Notes: generated by a model from the letters alone, not told the origin. Shown: positions 44,445 through 54,345, numbered from the stretch's first letter. The stretch: DNA of 64,000 nucleotides from Virgibacillus halodenitrificans JCM 12304 (GCF_001310895.1 NZ_BAZS01000003.1:1-64000), one strand, 5' to 3'. Made by a program: numbers and translations.

Positions 44445-45761
44445 ATGGCAATAACATTAAAAAGAAAAAAGCTGGAAAAAGTGCAAGAGCAAACTCTTTT
44501 AGAACAAAGCAAAAAAATGAAGCCTATTTTTCAAGTTGCTAAAGGATCAGATTTGGAAAAACAGTTAAATATGCTTGATTTGACAGAAGACGATTTTGCA
44601 GTTGCACAGGCATTAAAGCCTTATGTGGAGAAAGAAAATATTGCAATCATTGATAATTTCTATCAAAATTTGGAGCATAATCCTAACTTAATGGAAATCA
44701 TCGAAGCGAGCAGCTCCATTGAACGTTTGAAAAAAACTCTAAATCGTCATATTGTTGAAATGTTTTCAGGGGAGATAAGTCAAGAATTTATTCAACGAAG
44801 GAAGCGTATTGCCTTAATCCATGTAAAAATTGGTCTGACTCAAAAATGGTACATCGCATCCTTCCAGAAAATATTTGATGGATTGCTCAATATTATCATA
44901 AAAAATTTACCAAATCAGGATGACAGAGTCCTTGCTATCAAAGTTGTGACTAAATTATTGAACTTAGAACAGCAGGTGGTGTTAGAGGCTTATGATGATG
45001 AAGTGATCCGTGTAAAAGATGAAGAAGCAAAATCAAAAATGAGAATACTTGACTCTTTGGAGGGTACAGCAGAGGAATTAGCTTTACTTGGAGAAGAAAC
45101 GATTGCTTCAATTACAGAAATGACTGGACAGGTAGATGTAATTACGAACAATTCAAAATCAGGCACTGAATTAGCAATAGAAGCGAAAAAAGCAGCTGAT
45201 GAGGGACAAGCAAAGTTAGCAGAAATGAATGATTCCATTGAAAACATGGAGTCAGGTACAAAAAAAGTAAATCAGGATATGGCAGGATTGGAAACCACTT
45301 CTACACAAATTAAGGAAATTATTGAGATTGTTAAAACAATTGCAGAACAAACGAATTTACTTGCACTTAATGCTTCTATTGAGGCAGCCAGAGCTGGAGA
45401 ACACGGACGTGGTTTTGCTGTAGTTGCTGAAGAAGTAAGAAAGCTGGCGGAACAAACCGGAAGCTCAGTAACTAATGTGACAGAATTGGTGAACAAAACA
45501 AATGAGCAGGTTTTTAATAGTTCAGCATCATTACAGGAAGTAGATGGCTTCCTCACAGATATTAAAACACAGATGGTTAACACGGAAGCAGCTTTTGGTA
45601 AAATTGATAGTCGTATGGAAAAAACACAAGAGAGTAATCAGCGTATTCAGGATGACCTTGAGATGTTTGAGGAGGCTATCGGAGGGATTGAGCAGTCAGC
45701 AGTAACAATTAAAGGATCTGCAAAACGTTTAAGTGAACTAATGGAAGAGAAGAATAGATAA
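44445..45761 (+). CDS. hemAT: heme-based aerotactic transducer HemAT
   Basis: A 438-residue soluble chemoreceptor that binds oxygen with a globin-coupled sensor and signals to CheA. The N-terminal 180 residues are a sensor globin with proximal His126 in [21 protein letters not shown]-like sequence and Tyr73 where the distal Tyr lies. The C-terminal part is a methyl-accepting signalling domain with the hairpin tip [24 protein letters not shown]. No membrane segment. ATG start behind AAGGGGCG. Driven by a sigma-D promoter, as expected for a motility gene. Confidence 0.93.
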   Translation: MAITLKRKKLEKVQEQTLLEQSKKMKPIFQVAKGSDLEKQLNMLDLTEDDFAVAQALKPYVEKENIAIIDNFYQNLEHNPNLMEIIEASSSIERLKKTLNRHIVEMFSGEISQEFIQRRKRIALIHVKIGLTQKWYIASFQKIFDGLLNIIIKNLPNQDDRVLAIKVVTKLLNLEQQVVLEAYDDEVIRVKDEEAKSKMRILDSLEGTAEELALLGEETIASITEMTGQVDVITNNSKSGTELAIEAKKAADEGQAKLAEMNDSIENMESGTKKVNQDMAGLETTSTQIKEIIEIVKTIAEQTNLLALNASIEAARAGEHGRGFAVVAEEVRKLAEQTGSSVTNVTELVNKTNEQVFNSSASLQEVDGFLTDIKTQMVNTEAAFGKIDSRMEKTQESNQRIQDDLEMFEEAIGGIEQSAVTIKGSAKRLSELMEEKNR

Positions 45762-45767
45762 CTTAGG

Positions 45768-45799
45768 AAGCACACTTCTTTTTGAAGGGTGCTTTTTAC
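45768..45799 (+). terminator. terminator of hemAT
   Basis: An imperfect 11-bp stem AAGCACACTTC/GAAGGGTGCTT (45768-45778 with 45784-45794) followed by T5. Confidence 0.75.
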
Positions 45800-46044
45800 T
45801 TACCAGTTAACTTTAGTTTTTTCTACTTTAATACATCATCTTCTTCAAATCCAATCCATGTCTACTCGAGTTTTGAAGTAATAATCCTAAAAGCCAACTT
45901 TTTAGAAAGAGCTGTTATACCAACACAGTTATAAATACCTATGTATAACTGGAAAATAATCCTATATACACTTGTTGCACTAAATTATAAATGTTATGAT
46001 CAAGTTGTATTAAATTCAAGATAACTTGATAAGGAGGGAACAGG

Positions 46045-46296
46045 TTGACCAAGGAAATGATGGAAGATCTGTTACATTCTATCACGCAATGGCTGGATGA
46101 ATTAAAAGATATAAAGGAAAACGGCCAACAAATTGATGAACTTTATTCAAATCTAGAAACAGAAGCATCTAATCTGGAGAGTCACCTTCAAGGGCTTCAG
46201 CAAAATATTAAGCAATTGGATAAAAAGTTAGCAATGGTGATAGAAAGAAGAATGACAACCGGGACAGAAAAGTTAATAGCACGGAGAGCATTTTAA
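46045..46296 (+). CDS. small coiled-coil protein, unknown
   Basis: An 83-residue protein, mostly one helical coiled coil (residues 15-65, rich in Glu, Gln, Leu and Lys heptads: LETEASNLESHLQGLQQNIK). TTG start 7 bases after AAGGAGGG; the next Met codons are further off the ribosome site. No domain recognised. It stands alone between hemAT and the zinc-ribbon gene. Confidence 0.6.
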   Translation: MTKEMMEDLLHSITQWLDELKDIKENGQQIDELYSNLETEASNLESHLQGLQQNIKQLDKKLAMVIERRMTTGTEKLIARRAF

Positions 46297-46425
46297 AGAA
46301 GTAAAAGCGTGCGATATGCAGGCTTATTTTTTTTGAAGTAAGCTACAGCAGCCCACCTTTTTGTCTTAGACAAAGTTTGATAGAATAAAATAAATACCGA
46401 TCCAACATATGAGGAGGTAAACGGT

Positions 46426-46989
46426 ATGAATACTTTTGCGCAAGCTCCGATTTGTCCTAAATGCAAAACAAGGCAGACATATATCATTGACCCTGACAAC
46501 CGAAGTAATCAAGCGCTCCCTCCAAAAACACAATTTGAGCCCGTTATAGAGGGTAATAAAGAATATTATTGCATGGGCTGCGGAAATATATGGACCAAAT
46601 ATGAAGGGAGAAAGCCATATCAAAAAATAAAGTCTATCTATGCATATATAGGAGGGTATTCTGGTCCTGGTTTTCAAATAAGAGTAAATATAGAACAAAA
46701 GAAATTATCATACACTTCTTTCTTATTTAATGACAATGTAGATAAAGAACACAGAAAAATACCATCAGACTATGAAATAAAAGCTTTTCTTTCCGAACTG
46801 TATGAATGCAGCTTCTTAAATTGGGCTGATAGATACGACGATTTCTGTGTGTTGGATGGCACCTCCTGGCGTATTGAGATTGAACTGGATACCCATTGTG
46901 ACATTAAGTTGGGTAGTAATCATTACCCTGCCACATGGAAAAAATTTTGTAAAGCTGTTGCAAATCTGAGCGGAAGAGAATTTTATTAG
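46426..46989 (+). CDS. zinc-ribbon protein of unknown function
   Basis: A 187-residue protein. The N-terminal 50 residues have two Cys pairs, CPKCKTRQ (10-17) and CMGCGNIW (near 50), forming a likely zinc ribbon. The remainder is a mixed alpha/beta domain with YIGGYSGPGFQIRVNIEQKKLSY and WRIEIELDTHCDIKLG, which looks like a small beta-sheet domain often written in bacterial genomes as hypothetical. ATG start behind GGAGGT. I do not recognise the family. Confidence 0.6.
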   Translation: MNTFAQAPICPKCKTRQTYIIDPDNRSNQALPPKTQFEPVIEGNKEYYCMGCGNIWTKYEGRKPYQKIKSIYAYIGGYSGPGFQIRVNIEQKKLSYTSFLFNDNVDKEHRKIPSDYEIKAFLSELYECSFLNWADRYDDFCVLDGTSWRIEIELDTHCDIKLGSNHYPATWKKFCKAVANLSGREFY

Positions 46990-47048
46990 TTTATAGAAGA
47001 AAAATACTCACTATTATTTTCTATTGTCCTCCTTGGTTTCCCGCGAAT

Positions 47049-47339
47049 CTAACTAACAAGGAGGCTCTTTGCTTTCTTCTCACATATTCTTTCCAGTTTT
47101 CTACGGCATTTCTCCTCATAAAAAGGATTGTCCAACTTGTTCGTTTTTATCTTACCAATCTTCTTCCTCACTTCCGTATTATGAATAACAATGTCGTGTA
47201 TTTCCCCTTTCTGAAGAAATTCCTGAAACCATTGCTTTTTCTTTAGTTGTTGTATGTTTTTTTCTATATCTTCCTCTGTCACCTTTTTGAACTCGTAGCT
47301 TTCAAATAGGAAAATCAATACATCAATTAATAATCCCAT
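47049..47339 (-). CDS. hypothetical basic protein
   Basis: A 96-residue protein, Lys/Glu-rich and mostly helical. It starts MGLLIDVLIFLFESYEFKKV and ends in a basic KCRRKLERICEKKAKS. The frame is open to 47477, but only ATG at 47339 has a ribosome site (AAAGGAG, spacing 9). No domain recognised. It is divergent from the Nramp-like gene. Confidence 0.5.
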   Translation of the reverse strand: MGLLIDVLIFLFESYEFKKVTEEDIEKNIQQLKKKQWFQEFLQKGEIHDIVIHNTEVRKKIGKIKTNKLDNPFYEEKCRRKLERICEKKAKSLLVS

Positions 47340-47605
47340 ATGACAATTCTCCTTTGTATGGTTTTCTATTTCTAATACGTAAAAGTGAGGTAAAGGTTTC
47401 GAATTATATTTAATATTCATAAGAGTAACGCGCTTTATGTCGGCTAAACACAATGAATAATCTATGAAGTGATGCATTTTCTGCTATCATCAAAAAAACT
47501 TTTAAAATGAGAAGGCATATATGGTGTGCAGATAAGACTGATTCATGGTATTATTCACCGTATATTGACTTTTTAGAAAAGATGATTATTTGTGGGGTGG
47601 AAGTT

Positions 47606-48810
47606 GTGAAAAAGAAGCGCTTTCTAAGCAAATTAAAAAACATTGGACCAGGAGCAATGGTCGGAGCGGCAATTATTGGTCCAGGAACGGTGACGACTGC
47701 CTCTCAGACCGGAGCTACTTTTGGTTATACATTAATCTGGGCTATTGTTTTCTCCATTATAGCTACAATGTTTTTACAAGAAATGACTACAAGGCTGGGA
47801 GTAGTGTCTCGAATGGACATGGGTACTGCATTTCGTCGTCAATTTAGTCATCCACTATTAAGAGCAATTACAGTTATTCTAATAGTTTCTGCAATCACAA
47901 TCGGTAATGCAGCATATGAAGCGGGGAATATTACAGGAGGAGCTGTTGGCCTGGGAGCAATGACTAATATCCCGGTTAATGTTTGGGGAATTATAACAGG
48001 ATTGTAGCTGGTGCATTACTTTTAATTGGCAACTACAAGGTAATTGAAAAAATATTCATTGTGCTAATTGTGGTAATGAGTATTAGTTTTGTACTCACTG
48101 CAATTGTAGTAAAACCAGACATAGCAGCAATGGCAGCTGGTTTTGTTCCAAAAGTGCCAGATGGAACTGCAATTCTAGTCATTTCTTTAATTGGTACCAC
48201 CATTGTTCCATACACTCTATTTTTACAGTCTGCCACTGTGCAGGAACGCTGGAAAGGTAAAGAAGGATTACACGAAAGCCGTTTTGATATTATTGCTTCA
48301 CTACTAGGAGTAATGGTTGTGTCTATTTCAATTATTGTTTCAGCTGCAGTGGCATTTCCACTTGGTACTGGGATTAAAAATCCTGCTGATATGGCGTTGC
48401 AATTGGAACCTATACTAGGAAGCTGGGCAAAATATGTCTTCTCGGTAGGAATATTTGCAGCAGGCATCACTTCCTCCATGACAGCACCACTTGCTGCAGC
48501 TTATGCTACCACAGGTATACTTGGTTGGAAACAGGATATGAAATCAAATCGGTTCCGAGGTATATGGGCTTTCATCATTCTAGTAGGTGTTATTTTCTCA
48601 GGTATGGGTTACAGTCCATTAGATTTAATCCTTTTTTCACAATATGCTAACGGGCTTATACTACCAATTATTGTGTTATTCTTTCTTCTGGTAATGAATA
48701 ACAAAAGGCTATTGGGTGAAAATATGAACCGCACATGGATGAATATTGTAGGTTGGATAATTTTTGGTATTACTGTGCTTTTAACATTAAATGCATTTAA
48801 TATTATATAA
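47606..48810 (+). pseudogene. Nramp-superfamily transporter lacking canonical metal ligands, frameshifted
   Basis: A membrane protein of about 401 residues when one base is restored at about 48001. The first frame starts with GTG at 47606 behind GGGGTGG and runs to a TAG at 48007; the -1 frame continues to 48810. Overall layout is Nramp, but the first-helix DPGN is GPGT (residues 25-28) and the sixth-helix A-x-x-M-P-H is T-x-x-V-P-Y (GTTIVPY). The Asp, Asn and Met that bind Mn or Fe are therefore all replaced. This resembles the Nramp-related magnesium transporter group and not MntH. A single missing A would explain the break; sequencing error or recent inactivation. Confidence 0.8.
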
Positions 48811-48968
48811 AGAAAATCTGTATAGCATCTCTAAAATACCCAGTAAGAGCAAAACCTCTTTATTTCTCTTAAGAAAAAATCATGCTATCCTATAAGAACA
48901 ACCAATCAATCAACCAATTTATAGGATAAGAAGGCTAATAGAAAGAAGGTTGTAGAAGGAGGGATACT

Positions 48969-49208
48969 ATGTCTCTAGATAAGGAAAATGAAAAGAAGCG
49001 TTTGGAATTACAAATGAAGTGGTGTGAGCAGAAGGACTATTTACTTGAAAAAATAAATGAGAAGTTGGAGGAAATGAAGTCCATTGCAGTATACGCTGTA
49101 GAAGAAGAACTCTCTGCTTCAGAAAGACAAGAATTAAATGAACAACTCAATTATTTGAAAGTAGAGGTGGATATGCTGCAAAGTCAAATGCAGCCTACGA
49201 TTCATTAA
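48969..49208 (+). CDS. small coiled-coil protein, unknown
   Basis: A 79-residue acidic helical protein with Leu and Gln heptads (LEEMKSIAVYAVEEELS, LNEQLNYLKVEVDML). ATG start 8 bases after GAAGGAGGG. Its size and composition recall the other coiled-coil gene at 46045, but I see no clear homology between the two. Function unknown. Confidence 0.6.
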   Translation: MSLDKENEKKRLELQMKWCEQKDYLLEKINEKLEEMKSIAVYAVEEELSASERQELNEQLNYLKVEVDMLQSQMQPTIH

Positions 49209-49304
49209 TAAAAAAAACACCATAAAGACTTTAGCAACAAGTCTAAATAAGTTCCAAACATATAGTTAACTTAATTAGTATATTAGTAAACAAATACATA
49301 CATA

Positions 49305-49343
49305 ACAAAACTGCCAATCTAAAAAGGATTGGCAGTTTTGTTG
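49305..49343. terminator. bidirectional terminator before the esterase gene
   Basis: A 15-bp perfect stem (49305-49319 with 49327-49341). It serves the converging esterase gene, whose stop is 49366, and possibly the small coiled-coil gene. Confidence 0.8.
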
Positions 49344-49365
49344 CTATCGCTTCCACATACACGAT

Positions 49366-50223
49366 CTAATTTTCAATAAGTGTGTTCCGTAAGTAGGTTA
49401 TTACACTTTCAATTGCTTGAACTGCCACTTGGTTTTCCATTTCCATATCAAATGAATGCTTTCCACCAGGGATGGTTATCAATTTATTTGGCACATTAGC
49501 CTCATCTAACATACGTGCCATTTTAATGGATTCTTCATAAGGCACATCCTCATCTGCATCTCCATGGAGCAACAATGTTTCAGGAAAATCATTGTCTATA
49601 TTTTTAATAGGACAATAGATGTCAAGCTTTGAAGTTTCCATCCCTGCTACATAGTCAAGCCATTTCCCTTGTTGCCTGCAATAAAGATAAATAGCATACC
49701 GTTTCTGTATAGGGGAGGATGAAATAACTTCATTCCGGATGAGTTGCTTTGCAAGCATTTCAGGTACAGAAGTCATCTTGGTATAATGAAGGCTTGGATT
49801 TCGATACCAATCACCAGTTATATCTCCGTAACCATAAAAAGAAACGATTGCTTTTGGTCTAACTTCAAACGTACCAGATAAAAGAGCAAGGTAACCCCCA
49901 GCAGAGCTTCCAATGACAGCAATTTTTTCCCTGTTAAAGTCAAACGGTGCTTTCTTATATAGCCAAATCAACAGATCCTCTATATCTTCCTTTATACATG
50001 GAAGCTTTGTTTCCGGGGCAAGTCGGTAATCAACAGAAAAGACGTGAAATCCTGCCTCATTATACATTTGAATTTGCTTTTTGTTCATATCGCTTTTTGT
50101 ACCCCAGATTAAACCTCCTCCATGAATATAGACAAGTAATGGAGCATACTGTTCACTCGTTGGATGAAGTTCCCCTTTTATTTCGCAATTTTCTACTGTC
50201 TTATAAACATAGGTCACTTCCAT
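49366..50223 (-). CDS. alpha/beta-hydrolase (esterase, HSL/BD-FAE type)
   Basis: A 285-residue cytosolic hydrolase. The oxyanion HGGGLIWG is near residue 34, the nucleophile elbow GSSAGGYLALL near 108, the acid in HGDADEDVPYEES, and the His in GGKHSF near 265. This is a carboxylesterase/acetylhydrolase pattern related to hormone-sensitive lipase and bacterial feruloyl or acetyl-xylan esterases. ATG start with a weak GAGATGA site. An MFS remnant abuts its start. Confidence 0.85.
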   Translation of the reverse strand: MEVTYVYKTVENCEIKGELHPTSEQYAPLLVYIHGGGLIWGTKSDMNKKQIQMYNEAGFHVFSVDYRLAPETKLPCIKEDIEDLLIWLYKKAPFDFNREKIAVIGSSAGGYLALLSGTFEVRPKAIVSFYGYGDITGDWYRNPSLHYTKMTSVPEMLAKQLIRNEVISSSPIQKRYAIYLYCRQQGKWLDYVAGMETSKLDIYCPIKNIDNDFPETLLLHGDADEDVPYEESIKMARMLDEANVPNKLITIPGGKHSFDMEMENQVAVQAIESVITYLRNTLIEN

Positions 50224-50262
50224 TTTAAATCATCTCTTTCTTCAAATAAACTCACATATCTA

Positions 50263-50514
50263 ACTATAGCAGTTGTTGCAGATAACGCTCCAAAACATGC
50301 GTATGGAACATCCTTTGGTGTATACAATTTCATTGGTATGTGTGGCTCTATCTTGGCTCCGTATATCACAGGTTACCTTACAGATGTAACTGGAAGCATG
50401 AATATAGGTTTCTATTTTGCAGCAGCTTTATTGATAATTGGTACAATCGCAGTACTATTCATGGATGAATCAGAAAGTCCAAACGTAGATGAAGCCTTAA
50501 TTCATGAAAAATAA
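50263..50514 (+). pseudogene. C-terminal remnant of an MFS transporter
   Basis: About 84 codons carry a typical MFS ending: ADNAPKHAYGTSFGVYNF, GSILAPYITGYLTD, GFYFAAALLIIGTIAVLFMD (helices 10 to 12 of an ACS/sugar-acid type carrier). Nothing of the first nine helices is present; the sequence starts 40 bases after the esterase gene with no ribosome site. A deletion or an insertion of the esterase gene has probably removed the rest. Not expected to be functional. Confidence 0.8.
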
Positions 50515-50626
50515 AATAATGATAGTTGAACAAACTGCTTCTTGATTGCTTAATGGCATATAAGAGCAGTTTTTATATCTGTTAATTTTGTTAACTATAC
50601 TGCTGTATAGATATCACACTTTTAAT

Positions 50627-50653
50627 TAAACTTTATTTAATAACTGCCGATAT
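50627..50653 (+). promoter_or_regulatory. perfect sigma-D promoter of fliD
   Basis: TAAA (50627-50630), 15 bases, GCCGATAT (50646-50653), an exact match to the motility sigma factor consensus, 78 bases before the fliD start. Confidence 0.9.
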
Positions 50654-50731
50654 ATAAATTAGAAAACTGTAAAATCAATTAAACTGCTATACTATAAGAA
50701 ACTAGCACGTAAAACTATAGAGGTGAATAAA

Positions 50732-52798
50732 ATGAGAATAGGCGGACTTGCTTCAGGGATGGACATTGATTCCCTTGTAGCTGACCTAATGAAAGCAGAG
50801 CGTCTACCAATGCAAAAAATGCAACAAGATCGGACATGGATGACATGGCAACGGGATGCCTTCCGAGAAGTCAATACAAAATTTCTTAACTTTCGATCAG
50901 AGCTTACTAAAATGAAATTATCGACAACTTTCCGGTCAAGAATGACATCAACAACGAATGAAAATTATGTATCTGCTACAGCTACAAGTGCAGCTGGATT
51001 ATCATCGTATACTATTTCAGATGTGAAAAAACTGGCGACTGCTGCAACGAAAGTGAATGGAGGGCCCGTGTTTCAGGATGCAAAATCAATTGATACACGC
51101 AAAAGCTTGGCAGAATTGCAATCCAGATTTTCGAATACTACTGATTTTAAATGGGAGCAGGGAAGCGTTAAAAAAGAGACCGTCAACGTAGATAAAGAGG
51201 GAAGTGTTTTTAAACTTAATCTGCAAACCGGCACAAATATTAAAAATATAGAAGAAATGTCAGTAAAGGTAGGAAATACATATTTTAAAGTTGTAGACGC
51301 TGCCGGGAATACTAAGCCTTTAGAAGGCGAGGTTTTGATTGATAAAGGAACTGGTGAGCTGACTTTTAATGAGCCATTAAAAACGGGAAGCGATATAAAG
51401 GTAAATTATACAACAGATTTACAAATCGATACGATGAAAACGGGAGCAGAAGGTAAGACGATTAAGCTATCGAATCAGGGGATATCTGAAGACGAGTTTG
51501 AAATGAAAATAGGCGGTGAAACATATAAAGCAAAAGGTGGGAACATTTATTTGTCGACTGATTCTAGCTTTGCCAATCCCCAGGGAACTATAAATACAGA
51601 AACAGGCGTAATAACTAGGAATGAAGCAATTCCTAAAGATACCGATGTAGAAGTAACATATAAATACGATTACACAAGCTTCCGTGTAGGTGCCCATACA
51701 AAAGACGGTGAAAAAGAAGAAGCCTTTAATATAAAAGCAAGTCAATCCTTTGATTCTATGATTAGTCAGGTGAACAGTGCGAATGTCGGTGTAAGTATGT
51801 TCTATGACTCTGTTAAAGGTCAAATGACACTGAATCGGACGGAGACGGGTAACTTTAATGGCAACGAACATGGTAGCACTGATTATTCGACTAATGATCA
51901 AGAAATCATTACAAAAGGCACGTTCATTCAAAATCAGTTGCAGTTTTCCACCGGTACAGAAACGGGTGGCACAGATGCTCACTTTACCATTAATGGTTTG
52001 GAAACAACCAGGAGTTCCAATTCTTTTACTATTTCAGGGGTTACCTTTAATCTAAAACAAACCTTTTCTGGAGAGGATGTGAAAGTAAACATCTCAAATG
52101 ATTCCAACACCGTATTTGAAAATATCAAAGGTTTCGTGGAAAAATACAATGAATTAATTGGTGGTATTCAAGATCGCTTGCAAGAAGACAGGTACAAAGA
52201 TTACCGGCCATTAACAGATAAACAACGGGAAGAAATGAGCGACAAACAACAGGAGTTATGGGAAGAAAAATCGAAAAGTGGATTACTTCGCAGAGATTCG
52301 ACATTATCAAGTGCACTAAATGATATGCGACGTGACTTCTATACACCTGTAAATAATGGCGAGATCCCTTCTGCGATGCAACAATTAGCTAGTATTGGTA
52401 TCAGCACAACTGCCAATTATTTAGAAGGTGGAAAACTGGAAATCAATGAGGCTAAATTAAAAAAAGCGATTGAAGAAAATCCGGAAGCGGTAGAAAAGCT
52501 GTTTAAAAATGATGGAACTGGCTATGGTCAGCAAGGAATTTTGGATAGATTAACAGATACAGCCAATAAAGTAATGGATACGATTAAAACAAAAGCAGGG
52601 AACACATTTCAAACTGAAAACCAGTATACAATGGGAAGACAGTTGGATGATCTCAAAGATCGTATATCTTCTTTTGAAAAGCGACTTGTTCAAGTAGAGG
52701 ATCGCTATTGGCGACAGTTTACAGCTATGGAAAAAGCAATTCAAAGAGCAAATCAGCAATCCATGTATCTTATGCAGCAATTTGGTGGAGGCATGTAA
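50732..52798 (+). CDS. fliD: flagellar hook-associated protein 2 (filament cap)
   Basis: Forms the pentameric cap under which flagellin assembles. The 688 residues begin with the conserved MRIGGLASGMDIDSLVADLM and end with the coiled-coil RISSFEKRLVQVEDRYWRQFTAMEKAIQRAN and MYLMQQFGGGM. It is longer than B. subtilis FliD (about 500). The extra length lies in two related beta-rich units, roughly residues 154-228 and 239-314, each ending in D-(I/V)-(K/E)-V-(N/T)-Y. In-frame GTG at 50723 is part of AGAGGTG, so ATG at 50732 is used. No fliS or fliT follows. Confidence 0.92.
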   Translation: MRIGGLASGMDIDSLVADLMKAERLPMQKMQQDRTWMTWQRDAFREVNTKFLNFRSELTKMKLSTTFRSRMTSTTNENYVSATATSAAGLSSYTISDVKKLATAATKVNGGPVFQDAKSIDTRKSLAELQSRFSNTTDFKWEQGSVKKETVNVDKEGSVFKLNLQTGTNIKNIEEMSVKVGNTYFKVVDAAGNTKPLEGEVLIDKGTGELTFNEPLKTGSDIKVNYTTDLQIDTMKTGAEGKTIKLSNQGISEDEFEMKIGGETYKAKGGNIYLSTDSSFANPQGTINTETGVITRNEAIPKDTDVEVTYKYDYTSFRVGAHTKDGEKEEAFNIKASQSFDSMISQVNSANVGVSMFYDSVKGQMTLNRTETGNFNGNEHGSTDYSTNDQEIITKGTFIQNQLQFSTGTETGGTDAHFTINGLETTRSSNSFTISGVTFNLKQTFSGEDVKVNISNDSNTVFENIKGFVEKYNELIGGIQDRLQEDRYKDYRPLTDKQREEMSDKQQELWEEKSKSGLLRRDSTLSSALNDMRRDFYTPVNNGEIPSAMQQLASIGISTTANYLEGGKLEINEAKLKKAIEENPEAVEKLFKNDGTGYGQQGILDRLTDTANKVMDTIKTKAGNTFQTENQYTMGRQLDDLKDRISSFEKRLVQVEDRYWRQFTAMEKAIQRANQQSMYLMQQFGGGM

Positions 52799-52811
52799 AT
52801 ATGGGATTAAA

Positions 52812-52855
52812 AAGAAAGCCCCTGCAATTTGATTAAATGCAGGGGCTTTCTTATA
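52812..52855. terminator. bidirectional terminator between fliD and aldehyde dehydrogenase
   Basis: A 15-bp perfect stem (52812-52826 with 52838-52852), A- and T-rich on both sides. Confidence 0.88.
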
Positions 52856-52868
52856 TATATTACTAAGA

Positions 52869-54329
52869 CTAGGAGTAAGGATATTGTCTTGCTTTATGCT
52901 GAATACTAATCCATTTTGTAGTAGTGAAGGCATCTAGACTCCAGTCTCCATTCAGACGACCTAAGCCGGAATTTTTCACCCCACCGAATGCAACATTTGG
53001 TTCATCATTTATTGTCCCATCGTTTATATGAATCATCCCTGTGTCCATTTGCTTGGCCAACTCTGCTCCTCGTTCTACATTTCTAGTATGAATGGCTCCA
53101 CTAAGACCGTAAAGACTATTATTTGCATACGAAAGTACCTCTTGGTCATTTTTTACTTTCATAATACTTACAACTGGCGCGAATAATTCTTCCTTCGCTA
53201 ACGACATATCAGGTGTGACATTCGTAAATACAACTGGTTCCACAACATTCCCCTTAACTTCTCCTCTAATTACAGGGACAGCTCCTTCCTCTATTCCTTT
53301 TTCTATGAGCGCCACGGTTCCTTTTACTTGCTGTTCATTTATTAAAGGCCCTATGATGGTGCTTGGATCGCTTGGATCGCCGCATGTTAATGTTGCCACT
53401 TTGGCTGTGTATTTATCTACAAATTCTTGATAAATTGCTTCATGAACAATTAAACGATTTGCAGACATACAAATTTGTCCCTGGTGAGTAAAGCGACTGA
53501 AAACTGCAGCGCTTACGGCTAGGTCAATATCTGCGTCTTCAAGCACAACAAGTGCACTATTGCCTCCCAATTCCAAGTGTGCTTCCTTTAAATGTTTACC
53601 TGCAACTGCTCCGATGTGTTTTCCAACCTTCGTTGAACCTGTAAAAGATATGGCACGAGGTATCGGGTGTGCTACAAAGTGATCACCGATTTCCGATATC
53701 TCAGTTGTGATAACGTTAAGCAGACCTTCAGGTAATCCGGCTTCCTCAAAAATCTTCGCAATCATCGTTCCGCCGGTAATAGAAGTATGTTCGTGTGGTT
53801 TAAGAACCACTCCGTTTCCTGTTGCTAGAGCTGGCGCAACTGATTTCATAGAAAGGAAAAACGGAAAGTTAAACGGACTTATTACTCCGACTACTCCAAC
53901 AGGGACACGATAAACTCGGTTTTCTTTATGATCAATTGGAGACGGAAGAATTTTTCCATCCATTCGAAAAGGTAGTGTAGATGCCTCCTTCATAATATTT
54001 TTTACCAGACCAATTTCAAATTCGGCTTTCAATCTTGTTCCGCCAATTTCATTTATTATAATTTCTACGATTGATTCATGTTTTTCTTCTATATAAGAAA
54101 CTGCTTTTTCAAATACTTCCCTTTGTATTACAGGATTTGTGTTTTTCCATTCTTTTTGTACATGATTTGCTGATTGGTATGCTTCATCCAAATCCTGAAG
54201 GCTAGCAGCTTGATAGTTTGCTATAATAGCATCGTTATATGGATTTTTATTTACCATCTGCTGGTTGCTTGACCCATCACGCCATTTACCAGCAATGTAA
54301 TTTCCTTTTAATAGATTAAATTGATTCAT
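52869..54329 (-). CDS. yfmT: aldehyde dehydrogenase (YfmT, benzaldehyde/vanillin type)
   Basis: A 486-residue NAD(P)-dependent aldehyde dehydrogenase. Motifs: SPFNFPFFLSMKSVAPAL, FTGSTKVGKHIG (cofactor), HLELGGNSALVVL with the general-base Glu, QGQICMSANR with catalytic Cys near 285, and the final SGLGR. The position next to a YfmS-like chemoreceptor repeats the yfmS-yfmT pair of B. subtilis, which supports the symbol. An aromatic aldehyde as substrate is inferred from that family. ATG start behind AGGGGTG, 16 bases after yfmS. Confidence 0.85.
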   Translation of the reverse strand: MNQFNLLKGNYIAGKWRDGSSNQQMVNKNPYNDAIIANYQAASLQDLDEAYQSANHVQKEWKNTNPVIQREVFEKAVSYIEEKHESIVEIIINEIGGTRLKAEFEIGLVKNIMKEASTLPFRMDGKILPSPIDHKENRVYRVPVGVVGVISPFNFPFFLSMKSVAPALATGNGVVLKPHEHTSITGGTMIAKIFEEAGLPEGLLNVITTEISEIGDHFVAHPIPRAISFTGSTKVGKHIGAVAGKHLKEAHLELGGNSALVVLEDADIDLAVSAAVFSRFTHQGQICMSANRLIVHEAIYQEFVDKYTAKVATLTCGDPSDPSTIIGPLINEQQVKGTVALIEKGIEEGAVPVIRGEVKGNVVEPVVFTNVTPDMSLAKEELFAPVVSIMKVKNDQEVLSYANNSLYGLSGAIHTRNVERGAELAKQMDTGMIHINDGTINDEPNVAFGGVKNSGLGRLNGDWSLDAFTTTKWISIQHKARQYPYS

Positions 54330-54345
54330 ATCTTTACACCCCTGT

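Noticed and set aside
51467-51982. Antisense ORF (171 codons) inside fliD
   Set aside because: Cys- and Phe-rich reverse translation of fliD without ribosome site.
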